In this document: positions 34,116 through 43,200 of the stretch, one piece after another
Position numbering within the stretch: position 1 is the stretch's first letter
Layout: each line of letters starts with the position of its first letter
Assembly: GCA_903970445.1 (NCBI GenBank)
Contig: CAJCIP010000082.1
Location: forward strand, 1 to 64,000
Direction: 5' to 3'
From: Verrucomicrobia bacterium Tous-C9LFEB
GTDB taxonomy: Bacteria > Acidobacteriota > Terriglobia > Terriglobales > Acidobacteriaceae
DNA: 64,000 nucleotides
Notes under the pieces: generated by a model
What the model was told of the DNA's origin: nothing
The model's input: only the letters and a program-made list of their open reading frames with translations
Databases searched by the model: none
Made by a program: the position numbers and the translations under genes

Positions 34116-34634
34116 ATGAACTCTGTATGTAAGCGGAACAATTCCAGTTCGAACGAGGCTGGCTTCACCCTTGTCGAATTGCTGATCGTGATGTCCGTCA
34201 TTTTGATTATTGCCACACTCGCGCTGCCGAAGTTGATGGGCGTTCTGAGGACGGCGAATGAGACGTCTGCGATCAATTCATTACGCACGCTGACCTCGAT
34301 GGAAGGTCAGTACAATTCCACGTATCCCACGCATGGCTTTGCGTGCTCGCTTGCGGAACTAGGTGGCAAGCCGGGTTCAGGAACGCCTGGGCCTGAGGCG
34401 GCGCAGCTCATCAATGAGGATTTGGCGGGCGGAAGTAAGTCGGGATATAGCTTCAAGATCACATGCGGCGACAAGAACACAATCAACAATCAGGACCAAT
34501 ACAACTCCTATGCGATAACGGCTGTTCCGAATTCAGTTGGACGGACTGGTAATCGGGGCTTCTGTACGGACCAGGATGCACAGATTCACTACGATCCGAA
34601 GGGTGGCACCAACTGTACCGACTTGCTTCAGTAG
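34116..34634 (+). CDS. Type IV pilin/pseudopilin-like protein
   Basis: 172-residue protein with a class III (prepilin) signal: a hydrophilic leader ending in Gly followed by FTLVELLIVMSVILIIATLA, where Glu at mature position 5 is present. Prepilin peptidase would cut before Phe. The mature part is a short globular domain with several Cys (ACSLAEL, FKITCGD, GFCTDQD, GTNCTDL), which may form disulfides. It may be a minor pilin or a type II pseudopilin. The ATG at 34116 has GAGG about nine bases upstream; an upstream in-frame start at 34038 would place 26 extra residues before the leader. The secretin at the left edge belongs to the same type of system. Confidence 0.88.
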   Translation: MNSVCKRNNSSSNEAGFTLVELLIVMSVILIIATLALPKLMGVLRTANETSAINSLRTLTSMEGQYNSTYPTHGFACSLAELGGKPGSGTPGPEAAQLINEDLAGGSKSGYSFKITCGDKNTINNQDQYNSYAITAVPNSVGRTGNRGFCTDQDAQIHYDPKGGTNCTDLLQ

Positions 34635-34656
34635 GGCTGCATGGCGCTCGTCGCAG

Positions 34657-34676
34657 AGGCCGCCTCTTGGCGGCCT
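34657..34676 (+). other. Hairpin between pilin gene and LolA-like gene
   Basis: Perfect 8-bp stem AGGCCGCC (34657-34664), loop TCTT, GGCGGCCT (34669-34676). It lies 22 bases after the pilin stop and covers the presumed ribosome site and TTG start of the next gene. There is no T-run after it, so it might act on translation of the next gene rather than as a terminator. Confidence 0.5.
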
Positions 34677-35302
34677 TCTACATTCTGTGGGTCTCCTTAG
34701 CGAGGGGCGCACAGGCGCAGCAGGTCTCAGCGACCGCGTTGGCTAAAGTTGTGGATGCTCATTACAACCACCTTAAGTCGCTTCAGGCGCGGTATAGGGA
34801 GCGCTTTCAGGGGATGGGAATGGACCGGAGCGAGAGCGGCCTCCTGACCTTGCGCAAGCCCGGCAAAATGCGATGGGCGTACGACCAGCCCGCTGGCAAG
34901 GTGTTCGTCCTGGACGGGCACGACGCCTACTCCTACACGCCCGGCGATGCGCAGGCGCAACGCATTCCGGCGAAGCAGCTGGATGACCTGCGCTCTCCGC
35001 TTCGCTTTCTGCTGGGACACACAGAGTTACAAAAGGAGCTTGACGGCCTGACGTTAGCGCGCGATGGCTCAGATTACGTGTTGTCGGGCGTTCCTAAAGG
35101 GATGTCACAGCGAGTGCATTCTCTCGCTGTGACAGTGGACGGCTCCGGCCGGATTCAGGCTCTTCGACTGGAGGAGATGGACGGAGCATTGACGACGTTC
35201 AGCTTCACTGAGCTTCATGAGGATGTTCCTACGCGTGAGTCTGATTTCATCTTCACGGCACCTCGCGGGGTCGCCGTAGTGACTGGGACACCGCCCGTCT
35301 AG
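34667..35302 (+). CDS. LolA-like outer-membrane lipoprotein carrier
   Basis: 211-residue exported protein with the LolA fold pattern: ALAKVVDAHYNHLKSLQARYRERFQ, GLLTLRKPGKMRWAYDQPAGKVFVLDG, then DYVLSGVP and LRLEEMDGALTTFSFTELHED. LolA carries lipoproteins across the periplasm to LolB. The start is unclear: TTG at 34667 has AGAGG seven bases upstream but yields a signal peptide without basic residues, whereas the in-frame codons just upstream read a basic segment (GARRRGRL) that would complete a normal signal peptide but have no ATG, GTG or TTG. An ATG at 34641 is in another frame and opens only 19 codons. Function call is moderately sure. Confidence 0.82.
   Translation: MAAFYILWVSLARGAQAQQVSATALAKVVDAHYNHLKSLQARYRERFQGMGMDRSESGLLTLRKPGKMRWAYDQPAGKVFVLDGHDAYSYTPGDAQAQRIPAKQLDDLRSPLRFLLGHTELQKELDGLTLARDGSDYVLSGVPKGMSQRVHSLAVTVDGSGRIQALRLEEMDGALTTFSFTELHEDVPTRESDFIFTAPRGVAVVTGTPPV
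35103..35134 (+). repeat. Perfect 12-bp inverted repeat inside the LolA-like gene
   Basis: TGTCACAGCGAG at 35103-35114 is followed by an eight-base loop (TGCATTCT) and its exact complement CTCGCTGTGACA at 35123-35134. It lies within codons for about residues 146-156. Confidence 0.8.
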
Positions 35303-35829
35303 ACAGTGATGTGACCGGACTCGCCCACAGGGATCGAGCCGCCGCTTGCAGCCGCCAAAGCGTATTTCGCCATGACGACGAGCTTGCTGCTCGATGCCTC
35401 CCAGTAGTCGGCTGTGCGTACGTCAACTCGCATGGCGGCGATGTCGGGGTCGTCTTCGCCATCGGGAAACCATGCCTTGTACATCGGGCTCCAAAGCTCC
35501 TTGATCTTAGCTCGGTCACCGCTCACTGTCGCCGTTCCCTTGAGCGTGATGTACTTGGAATCTTTAGGTTCAGCGAAGGTCAGCGTCACATGCCGGTCTC
35601 CTTCGACCTCGGCGACCTTTTCGGAACTGCCCCGCGTAAGGAACCATAGAGATCCGTCGAATGGCTTGCCCTGGACACCCATCGGGCGGCTGTCCATGGA
35701 GCCGTCCTTGGCGACAGTGGTCATCATGCAGATGTGAATGCCTTTGACGAGTTCTTCAATCTTTTTGTGGCCTTCCGCACCGCTGAGTTCGTGGTAGTTC
35801 TTCGCGTGCTTGTCGTTCTTTTCGCTCAT
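35299..35829 (-). CDS. Pyridoxamine 5'-phosphate oxidase family / general stress protein 26-like
   Basis: 176-residue soluble protein of the split-barrel flavin-binding fold. Seen: CMMTTVAKDGSMDSRPMGVQ, GSLWFLTRGSSEKVAEVEGD, VTLTFAEPKDSKYITLKGTATV and ELWSPMYKAWFPDGEDDPDI, all features of the general stress protein 26 type. Members bind FMN or F420-type flavins or haem; the cofactor cannot be told here. ATG at 35829 has GGAG eight bases upstream. It is convergent with the LolA-like gene (four-base overlap) and divergent from the GH20 gene. Confidence 0.9.
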   Translation of the reverse strand: MSEKNDKHAKNYHELSGAEGHKKIEELVKGIHICMMTTVAKDGSMDSRPMGVQGKPFDGSLWFLTRGSSEKVAEVEGDRHVTLTFAEPKDSKYITLKGTATVSGDRAKIKELWSPMYKAWFPDGEDDPDIAAMRVDVRTADYWEASSSKLVVMAKYALAAASGGSIPVGESGHITV

Positions 35830-35934
35830 TGAATCGCTCCTTCATTCCGTTTGGATGCACTCTACTCGCTTGCGGAGAGTCCAGGCACCGTCTTGGCACT
35901 TTCGGCGGGCTTCTACGGCGTGTACCGTACGTTC

Positions 35935-38058
35935 ATGCGTTTCTGTTCGATAGCTGCCCTTGCCTGCTTTGCTGTACCGGCCATTGCCCAATCCGCGTTG
36001 CACCTCATACCCATGCCACGGGAGGTCGTGACCAAAGCTGATCGCCCTCTGCCGGATGGCGTGACGATCGAGTGCGCGGGCTGTGACCTTGAAGACCAGT
36101 TCGCGGCGGACGACTTGAAGAAGACCCTGGGAGAACGCGGCCTCAGCACGTCGCTTCCACGAGGTCTCAGGATTGTTTTTCGCCGAGTTGGCAGTGGAGC
36201 GGACTCTCGTTTCACTGACGCGATGCGGGCAGAAGGCTACACGATCTCCAGCAGCGCGGATGCGCTGACACTTTCAGGCGCGTCAGCCTCCGGCGTCTTC
36301 TACGCCGCCCAGACGGTGAAGCAGATGCTCGAACGCAGACCTGACGGGACGTGGGTGCTGGATGGGGCAGACATCCGCGACTGGCCAGCCATGAAGTATC
36401 GTGGCCTGCATGACGACCTCTCGCGTGGCCCGGTGGATACGCTTGAGTTCCAGAAGAAGATGATTCGCACCCTGGCGGCTTATAAGGCAAACCTCTATTC
36501 GCCGTATTTCGAGCACACACAGCAATATGCCGCCAACCCCTTCGTAGCGCCGCCGGACGCTAGCATTTCTCCCGCCGATGCGCGTGAGCTGACAGCGTAC
36601 GCGGCGAAGTATCACGTCATTGTCGTACCCGAGCAGGAAGCGTTCGGGCACCTCCGTCACACACTCATGTGGGAAAAGTTCGTCGACATCGTGGAGACTC
36701 CGCACGGTGCATTGATCTCGCCCGGTCAGCCCGGTTCGCTGGCTTTTATTCACCAGATGTTCAGTGAGCTCGCGACGATGTATCCGGGACCCTTCCTGCA
36801 TGTCGGCGGAGATGAGACAAGCGACCTTGGCTTAGGACGGACTCGCGCGGACGTAGACAGCCGGGGGCTTGCGCCGGTCTATCTCGACTTTATGCAGCGG
36901 ATCGTAACGGACCTGCAGCCGCTGCACCGGAAGATTCTCTTTTGGGGCGACGTTGCGCAAGACGCGCCGGCGCAGGTAAAAGCTCTGCCGCAATCCTTCA
37001 AAGACAACACCATCGCGATCGCCTGGGGCTATACACCGCGACCTGAAGGTTTCTCAAAAGCGATCAAGCCATTCTCGGATGCGGGGCTCGAGATGTGGGT
37101 CGCGCCTTCGATCAATAACTATCGCCAGGTCTATCCGAATCAGCAGTTGGGGCTCGATGACATTCAGGAGTTCACGCGCGACGGGCAGAGCCTCGGAGCG
37201 ACGGGGCAGCTAAACACCCTTTGGGATGATGATGGAGAGTCGCTCGCGAACTGCAACTGGTATGGGATTCTGTTTGGCGCCACAGCCGCGTGGCAGCATG
37301 GTGAAAGCTCCATACCAGCGTTCCAAACGAGTTACGGGCCTGTGTTTCACGGTGACAACAGCGGCCTGCTGAACGAAGCTGAAAACGAACTCACAGCGGC
37401 GATGACGCTGCTCACCAACACAAAGGTGATTGGCGCTACGGAAGGCTCCGATGGCTTGTTCTGGGTTGATCCGTGGTCGAAGGACGGACAAGGCTTTGCG
37501 GAGAAGATGCGTCCCATCAGCTCCCCTCTGAGACTCCACGCGGAGCGCGCGCTCACTCTGGTTGCGCAGGCACGCGCGGGAAACACGAACCTTCGCGAGA
37601 CCGAAGCGATGGAAGCGATGGAGTTCGGTGCGCGCCGCATCGATTTCCTCGGGCTCAAGTTTCAGTTGGCGGATGAGATGGCAAGTGGCTATGCGCAGGC
37701 TTATACCGAATCATCAATACCGATGCAGACGCTCAAGCACATTCATCCCGGCCCTGCGGCGCTGCTGTCAGACATCAACGGAGTTAATGGTCGTCTGCAG
37801 GACCTGATCGATGGCTACGCGCAGCTACGCGACTTGTATGAGAAGCAATGGCTGAGCACCTATCGGCCCGGCGGTCTGCGACCTGTGCTGGAGCGATACG
37901 ACTTCGCGATAGCGACTTGGCTTACTCGAGTGGATGCCGTGAGAAGCGCACAGCGCCAGTGGTCTTCTTCGCGCTCACTGCCAACGGCCGTCAGCGTCGG
38001 CATTGCGCCGCCCGCTGCACCCGTGGTGGTGCCCCAACCAAGCCCTGTGACGCGGTAA
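35935..38058 (+). CDS. GH20 beta-N-acetylhexosaminidase, exported
   Basis: 707-residue secreted glycosidase that removes terminal GlcNAc or GalNAc from glycans. After the signal peptide (FCSIAALACFAVPAIAQ) comes the GH20b-like domain (HLIPMPREV...GFYAAQT-like GVFYAAQTVKQML) and the (beta/alpha)8 barrel beginning RGLHDDLSRGP. The catalytic pair is the Asp-Glu of HVGGDETSDLG near residue 295, where Asp positions the substrate acetamido group. IPEQEAFGHL-like VVPEQEAFGHLRH is also typical. The ATG at 35935 is chosen as it begins the signal peptide; no strong ribosome site precedes it. It is followed after five bases by nagA, so the two are one operon and the substrate probably yields GlcNAc. Confidence 0.92.
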   Translation: MRFCSIAALACFAVPAIAQSALHLIPMPREVVTKADRPLPDGVTIECAGCDLEDQFAADDLKKTLGERGLSTSLPRGLRIVFRRVGSGADSRFTDAMRAEGYTISSSADALTLSGASASGVFYAAQTVKQMLERRPDGTWVLDGADIRDWPAMKYRGLHDDLSRGPVDTLEFQKKMIRTLAAYKANLYSPYFEHTQQYAANPFVAPPDASISPADARELTAYAAKYHVIVVPEQEAFGHLRHTLMWEKFVDIVETPHGALISPGQPGSLAFIHQMFSELATMYPGPFLHVGGDETSDLGLGRTRADVDSRGLAPVYLDFMQRIVTDLQPLHRKILFWGDVAQDAPAQVKALPQSFKDNTIAIAWGYTPRPEGFSKAIKPFSDAGLEMWVAPSINNYRQVYPNQQLGLDDIQEFTRDGQSLGATGQLNTLWDDDGESLANCNWYGILFGATAAWQHGESSIPAFQTSYGPVFHGDNSGLLNEAENELTAAMTLLTNTKVIGATEGSDGLFWVDPWSKDGQGFAEKMRPISSPLRLHAERALTLVAQARAGNTNLRETEAMEAMEFGARRIDFLGLKFQLADEMASGYAQAYTESSIPMQTLKHIHPGPAALLSDINGVNGRLQDLIDGYAQLRDLYEKQWLSTYRPGGLRPVLERYDFAIATWLTRVDAVRSAQRQWSSSRSLPTAVSVGIAPPAAPVVVPQPSPVTR

Positions 38059-38063
38059 GACGA

Positions 38064-39266
38064 ATGACGATCACGGCACGCAGACTTTACACGGATATCG
38101 GATCTATTGAGTTCCCCGTTATTACGGTTGGTGAGGACGGGACGATAGCCGACATCAACTCCGACCCGGTGGCATTGGTTCAAGAGCAGGACACGCTGAC
38201 GGCGGCTTTTGTCGACATCCACACCCATGGCGCGGTCGGCCACGATGTCATGTCTGCATCGGCGGCTGACTTGAGCGCGATGCAGCGATTCATCGCATCA
38301 AGGGGAGTGGCGCAGTACCTGCCTACAACAGTAACGGCTCCAATCAGTGCGACCCTTCGTTCGCTCGAAGCTCTGGCAGATGCGATTGAGCGCTCACCGG
38401 AAGAGGGCGAGGCGCAACCGATCGGCATACACCTCGAAGGACCGTTTCTTTCGCACGCGAAGCGGGGCGTACATCCAACCGAGGAGCTGCAGCCACCGAG
38501 TATCGAGCTGTTCGAGCGCTTTCAGCAGGCCGCGTACGGCCACATTCGCCTCGTGACCATCGCCCCAGAGCCCGCAGCCATTCCTGAAGGTGCGGGCTCG
38601 ATGATGCCGGACATCTATCGACGCTCGTCGGCATACGAACTCATCGAGCACTGCGCGAAGGCAGGCGTGAGGGTGTCACTGGGACATACCAACGCAAGTG
38701 CGAGCGAGACGCTCATCGCCATCAAGAGTGGAGCCACCAGCGCAACACACAGCTTCAATGCGATGCGGGCGCTCAATCACCGGGAGCCGGGAGTTCTCGG
38801 AGTCGTCTTCGATGAAGACAATATCTATGCAGAGTTGATCTGTGACGGTGTTCATGTGGCACCCGCCATGGTGCGACTGTGGTGGAAAGCCAAAGGACGA
38901 GATCGCGGCATACTCGTGACCGATTCCATGTCCGCCGCAGGAATGCGGGACGGAGAGTACATGCTCGGGCAATTCCCTGTTGTTGTCGCCGATGGCCGGG
39001 CTTTGCTTGCGGAAGATCTGGCGCGAGGCAAGGAGACTCTGGCTGGCTCGGTTCTCACGATGGACAGGGCAGTTGCAATGTTTCAGCAGTTCACTGGAGC
39101 AGACCTGAGCGATGCCACGAGGCTTGCGTCGCACAACCCTGCAGCTATGCTCGGTCTGCGAGAGCGAACCCGTCTTGCGGTCGGTTCCCCGGCGAACATC
39201 AATCGATTCGATGGCGAAGGCAGGCTGATACAAACATACCTGCGAGGCAGGCGCGTCAGGATGTAG
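38064..39266 (+). CDS. nagA: N-acetylglucosamine-6-phosphate deacetylase
   Basis: Cytosolic amidohydrolase converting GlcNAc-6-phosphate to glucosamine-6-phosphate and acetate. The 400-residue protein has FVDIHTHGAVGHDVM (HxH), GIHLEGPFLS (metal Glu), VSLGHTNAS and SATHSFNAM (His ligands) and ILVTDSMSAAGM (catalytic Asp). The reading frame is open upstream, but the ATG at 38064 lies five bases past the GH20 stop and begins the conserved sequence. Its 3' end overlaps the convergent kinase gene by 11 bases. Confidence 0.94.
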   Translation: MTITARRLYTDIGSIEFPVITVGEDGTIADINSDPVALVQEQDTLTAAFVDIHTHGAVGHDVMSASAADLSAMQRFIASRGVAQYLPTTVTAPISATLRSLEALADAIERSPEEGEAQPIGIHLEGPFLSHAKRGVHPTEELQPPSIELFERFQQAAYGHIRLVTIAPEPAAIPEGAGSMMPDIYRRSSAYELIEHCAKAGVRVSLGHTNASASETLIAIKSGATSATHSFNAMRALNHREPGVLGVVFDEDNIYAELICDGVHVAPAMVRLWWKAKGRDRGILVTDSMSAAGMRDGEYMLGQFPVVVADGRALLAEDLARGKETLAGSVLTMDRAVAMFQQFTGADLSDATRLASHNPAAMLGLRERTRLAVGSPANINRFDGEGRLIQTYLRGRRVRM

Positions 39267-40176
39267 CGCCGCCACGTGCGAGCCACATAGCGCCTTCCAA
39301 CGGCTCGACCGCTTGTTCGGCAATCTGCAGGTCAGGATGGCGTGCGTGCAGATAGGTTCGCATGGCTTCCCGAACCTCTACCAAGTGGCTAATGACGGAG
39401 CCAGTGAAGGCTACTCTGCGGGAATCACCAATGGCGCATCCACAGGCTTGCATTTTGATCATCACAAGTTCAACCTGCTCGCCGAGATCGCGGCCTGCCT
39501 GCCGCAGCACCTCGCGAGCGACCTCGTCGCCCTCAGCCGCGCACTCCGCAACGGTAAGTGTCAGCGCTGCGAAGTCCGGCCGACGGTTGGCGTTCGCTTT
39601 TGCGATCAACTCACCAACGCTACGCAGGTCCCATGCTGAGCAGATGCGATCCAGCAGCAGCGTCTTCTTCCCGCGGTCGTACGCTTTGAAAGCCGCTCTG
39701 ATGGCGTTCAGGCCAATCCACGAGCCTGCGCCTTCATCGCCCACCACAGGACCCCAGCCGCCAGCGGTAACGTAGGTGCCATCCGAGCAACGCCCAGCTA
39801 TGTACGATCCAGTACCTGAGATGGCCAGCACACCGGGGCCGCCGCGGAAAGCAGCATCGAGCGCAATGGCCTCATCGCCATGAAGCAGAAACTCACCAGG
39901 AACGAGCTTTCGAACTGAGTCGTTGGCCCACTGACGTACGGCCTCGATGGAAACTCCGGCGATGCCCATGCAGGTGCATTTCACACCGTCGAGTCTGACG
40001 CCGGCATTCTCCGCAGCAGCCTTGATCACTTCATGGAGACGTTGTGTGGCAACTTCTTCACTGACGTTCATCAGCTTCACCGTGCCTGTGGCAGCTCGAC
40101 CGAGGACGCGCTCTTCATCGCCGATCCAGCATTCCGTTTTTGTTCCCCCGGCATCGAGCGCCAGAAAATACGGCAT
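39256..40176 (-). CDS. BadF/BadG-type N-acetylglucosamine or N-acetylmuramic acid kinase
   Basis: 306-residue actin-fold sugar kinase of the BadF/BadG/BcrA/BcrD ATPase group, the same group as eukaryotic NAGK and the clostridial MurK that phosphorylates both GlcNAc and MurNAc. Seen: phosphate-1 motif LALDAGGTKTECWIGD, ACMGIAG-like CTCMGIAGVSIEAV, GVLAISGTGSYIAGRC (phosphate-2) and GGWGPVVGDEGAGSWIG. Neighbours (GH20, nagA and the NamZ fusion) strongly point to amino sugars. Whether GlcNAc, MurNAc or glucosamine is the real substrate is not decided. ATG at 40176 has GGGAG nine bases upstream. It is divergent from the fusion gene, with 110 bases between. Confidence 0.88.
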   Translation of the reverse strand: MPYFLALDAGGTKTECWIGDEERVLGRAATGTVKLMNVSEEVATQRLHEVIKAAAENAGVRLDGVKCTCMGIAGVSIEAVRQWANDSVRKLVPGEFLLHGDEAIALDAAFRGGPGVLAISGTGSYIAGRCSDGTYVTAGGWGPVVGDEGAGSWIGLNAIRAAFKAYDRGKKTLLLDRICSAWDLRSVGELIAKANANRRPDFAALTLTVAECAAEGDEVAREVLRQAGRDLGEQVELVMIKMQACGCAIGDSRRVAFTGSVISHLVEVREAMRTYLHARHPDLQIAEQAVEPLEGAMWLARGGATS

Positions 40177-40286
40177 CTACTTCGACTCCCATGCGAATGC
40201 TTACGGCAATCACGCACTAAGCCCGATACTATAACCTGCAACACGGTCATACGTCGCTTCGCGACCTCCGCAGGAGAACGCCCGCC

Positions 40287-43200
40287 TTGCTCATTTCAGC
40301 CGCGCTGTATGCATCGGCCTCAGCTACTGGAAAGCTGAGTTCCATTGACCTCGTGTTGATCGCGTTTTACCTGCTCGGTATTACGCTGTTCGGACTACGC
40401 TTCCGCAAGAGCAGCAAAGGCGCTGGAGCAGACCGCTCGCTGAAGAGCTACTTTCTAGCAAACAACACGACTCCATGGTGGGCGATTGCGCTGTCTATCG
40501 TGTCCGCGGAGACGTCAACACTAACGATCATCTCCATTCCTGGAATTGCGTTCGCGGGAAACTTTGGATTTCTTCAAGTCGTTCTGGGTTATCTGCTTGG
40601 CCGAGTGATCGTAGCTGCCCTGTTTCTGCCGCGCTACATGAAGGGCGAGATGCTGACGGCATATCAACTGATTGATCGCCGCTTCGGCCCCGTGCTACAC
40701 AAGGTGACGGCCGGCCTATTCCTGTTAACACGCGCTGCCGCCGAGGGAGTTCGTGTTTTTGCGGTGAGCATTGTTGTCGGTGTAGCGATTGGCACACGCG
40801 ACGTGCTTTCGATCGCAATCATCTCCGCGCTGACGCTGCTGTACACATTTGAGGGTGGCATGGCTGCGGTCATCTGGACTGATGTCGTGCAAATGGTGAT
40901 TTACGTCGGCGGCACCATCGTGGCCGTGTTCACGCTGGGCTCGCATGTGCCGGGTGGATGGCAGCACATCGATGCGGTCGCTTCTGCGGCGGGCAAGTTT
41001 CACATCTTCAATTTTGCCCTAAATCTGACGACGACTTACACATTCTGGGCCGGCGTGCTTGGCGGCACATTCCTCACCATGGCTTCGCACGGGACAGATC
41101 AGTTGATGGTGCAGCGGCTGCTCGCTGCTCGAAACTTGCGTGAGTCGCGGTTGGCACTGCTGAGTTCGGGTGTTGTCATCCTGATTCAGTTCACTCTATT
41201 TTTGCTCATTGGTGCGGGGTTGTACGTGTTCTACGGTGCACAGGCAGGTGCGACGTTCCGAACCAACGACTACATCTTTCCGACCTTCATCGTTCGAGAG
41301 ATGCCTATTGGTGTGGCGGGCCTGCTGATCGCTGCTATTCTGGCGGCCGCCATGTCGAACCTTTCGGCGGCGCTTAATTCGTTGTCTTCGACAACGGTGG
41401 TGGACTTCTATATGCGGCTTCGTCCCAAGGCAGATGATCGCGAACGCGGAATCATCTCGAAGTCGTCGACGATTGTCTGGGCGTTGGTGCTCTTCGCGAT
41501 CGCGGTGTATTCCGTCAGCGTCGGAGGCAAGGGTCACGTTGTTGAAGTCGGTCTTTCCATTGCTTCGGTGGCGTATGGCTGTCTGCTGGGTGTGTTTCTT
41601 CTCGGCACGTTGACGAAATACGCAAATCAGATAGGAGCCACAATAGGTATGGTCTGCGGCTTTGCATTGAACATCTGGCTCTGGCAGGGACACTTCCCTT
41701 TTCATCTCGGTGCAGTAACAGTGCCGCACATTGCGTGGACCTGGTACGTGCTGATCGGGTCAGCGGCAACATATGTGATTGGCTCTGCCGCCAGCCTGGT
41801 CTTTAGGCCTTCGCGGAAGGTCTTTGTAACGGCGGCCGTCGCACTCGCTTTCGTTGCTTGCACGCTGAGCTCGAGCGCGCAGACATCCACCCCTGCTGCG
41901 GCTCCGGATTTTTCAGCAGTTTCTAAACTAGTCACGGACGCGATTGCGGCGCACAAGCTACCGGGAGCCGTCGTCGTCATCGGACACGGCGGCGAGGTGG
42001 TGTTTAACCAGGCATACGGCAATCGCAAAGTTGAAGGAGAGCCTGGTCTGAACGGCCAGCCGTCGGCAGCAGAGCCGATGACGGAAGACACGATCTTCGA
42101 CATGGCTTCTCTGACGAAAGACCTTGCAACGGCGACGGCAGTGATGCAGCTCTACGAACAAGGCAAGCTGCAGTTCGATGATCCAGTGCAGAAGCACCTG
42201 CCAGAGTTCAACGTTTTAAACGATGCGCAGCGCGCACAGGTGACTCTGCGCATGCTGCTCACGCACACCTCTGGTGAGGCTGCCGACATCAGCCTCAAGG
42301 ATCCCTGGGGAATCACGTCCTCGGATAAAGCAGAGGGCATCCGGCGCGCATTGACGAACCCGCTGCAGTCCTCGCCCGGCGAAATCTTCCGCTACTCCGA
42401 TATCAATTTCCTTCTGCTCGGTGCACTGATCGAAAAGCTTACCGATCAACCTGAAGACGTGTATGTTCAGGAGCATGTTTTTGCACCACTTGGGATGAAG
42501 GACACGCGGTATTTGCCTGCGTTTAAAGCTTGCGAGCCGCACGCGATGGTGGGAGTTGCGGTGGCGTGGGCGCCTAAGCCGCCAGGAAGGATGCTGTTCA
42601 CTTGCCCTGCCGGAACGTGGAGTACATCGCTGCTGGAGCGCATCGCGCCTACAGCGCACGATGACGAAGCGAAGGACACAAATCCTGATTACGACCATCT
42701 GCTGCGCGGGACAGTGCATGACCCGACGACTCGCCGCATGGGAGGCGTTGCTGGGCACGCAGGGGTCTTCTCCACGGCACATGATGTGAGCTTGTACGCG
42801 CAAGGCCTGCTCGACGCGCTCGCTGGGCGACCGACGCAATTTCCGTTGAAGCAGGCCACGCTACAGTTGATGACAGTGCCTGAACAACCCGGGCATAATG
42901 TGAGCCAGCTTACTGCTGCGAATGCCGCGCAGGCGGCTGCGATTGCAGCGGGTCTAAAGGGTACCGAGTCCGGCTTGGCGCCAAGCTACCCGGCTGTCAA
43001 AGGACAGAATCTTCGCGGCTTCGGATGGGATATCGATACTGCCTTCTCGAAGCCGCGCGGTATAGTCTTTCTGATTGGCAGCTTCGGGCACACGGGGTTT
43101 ACAGGCACATCGCTGTGGATGGACCCAGGGTCGGACACGTATGTCATTCTGCTCGCGAATGCGATTCATCCGCGCGGCGGCGCGCCGATCTCCAATCTTC

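Noticed and set aside
35103-35134. Hairpin in the LolA-like gene as a terminator
   Set aside because: It is mid-gene and has no following T-run; the frame continues normally for 56 more codons.
37848-38063. 72-residue N-terminal extension of NagA
   Set aside because: It lies inside the GH20 gene in another frame; the ATG at 38064 starts the conserved protein.
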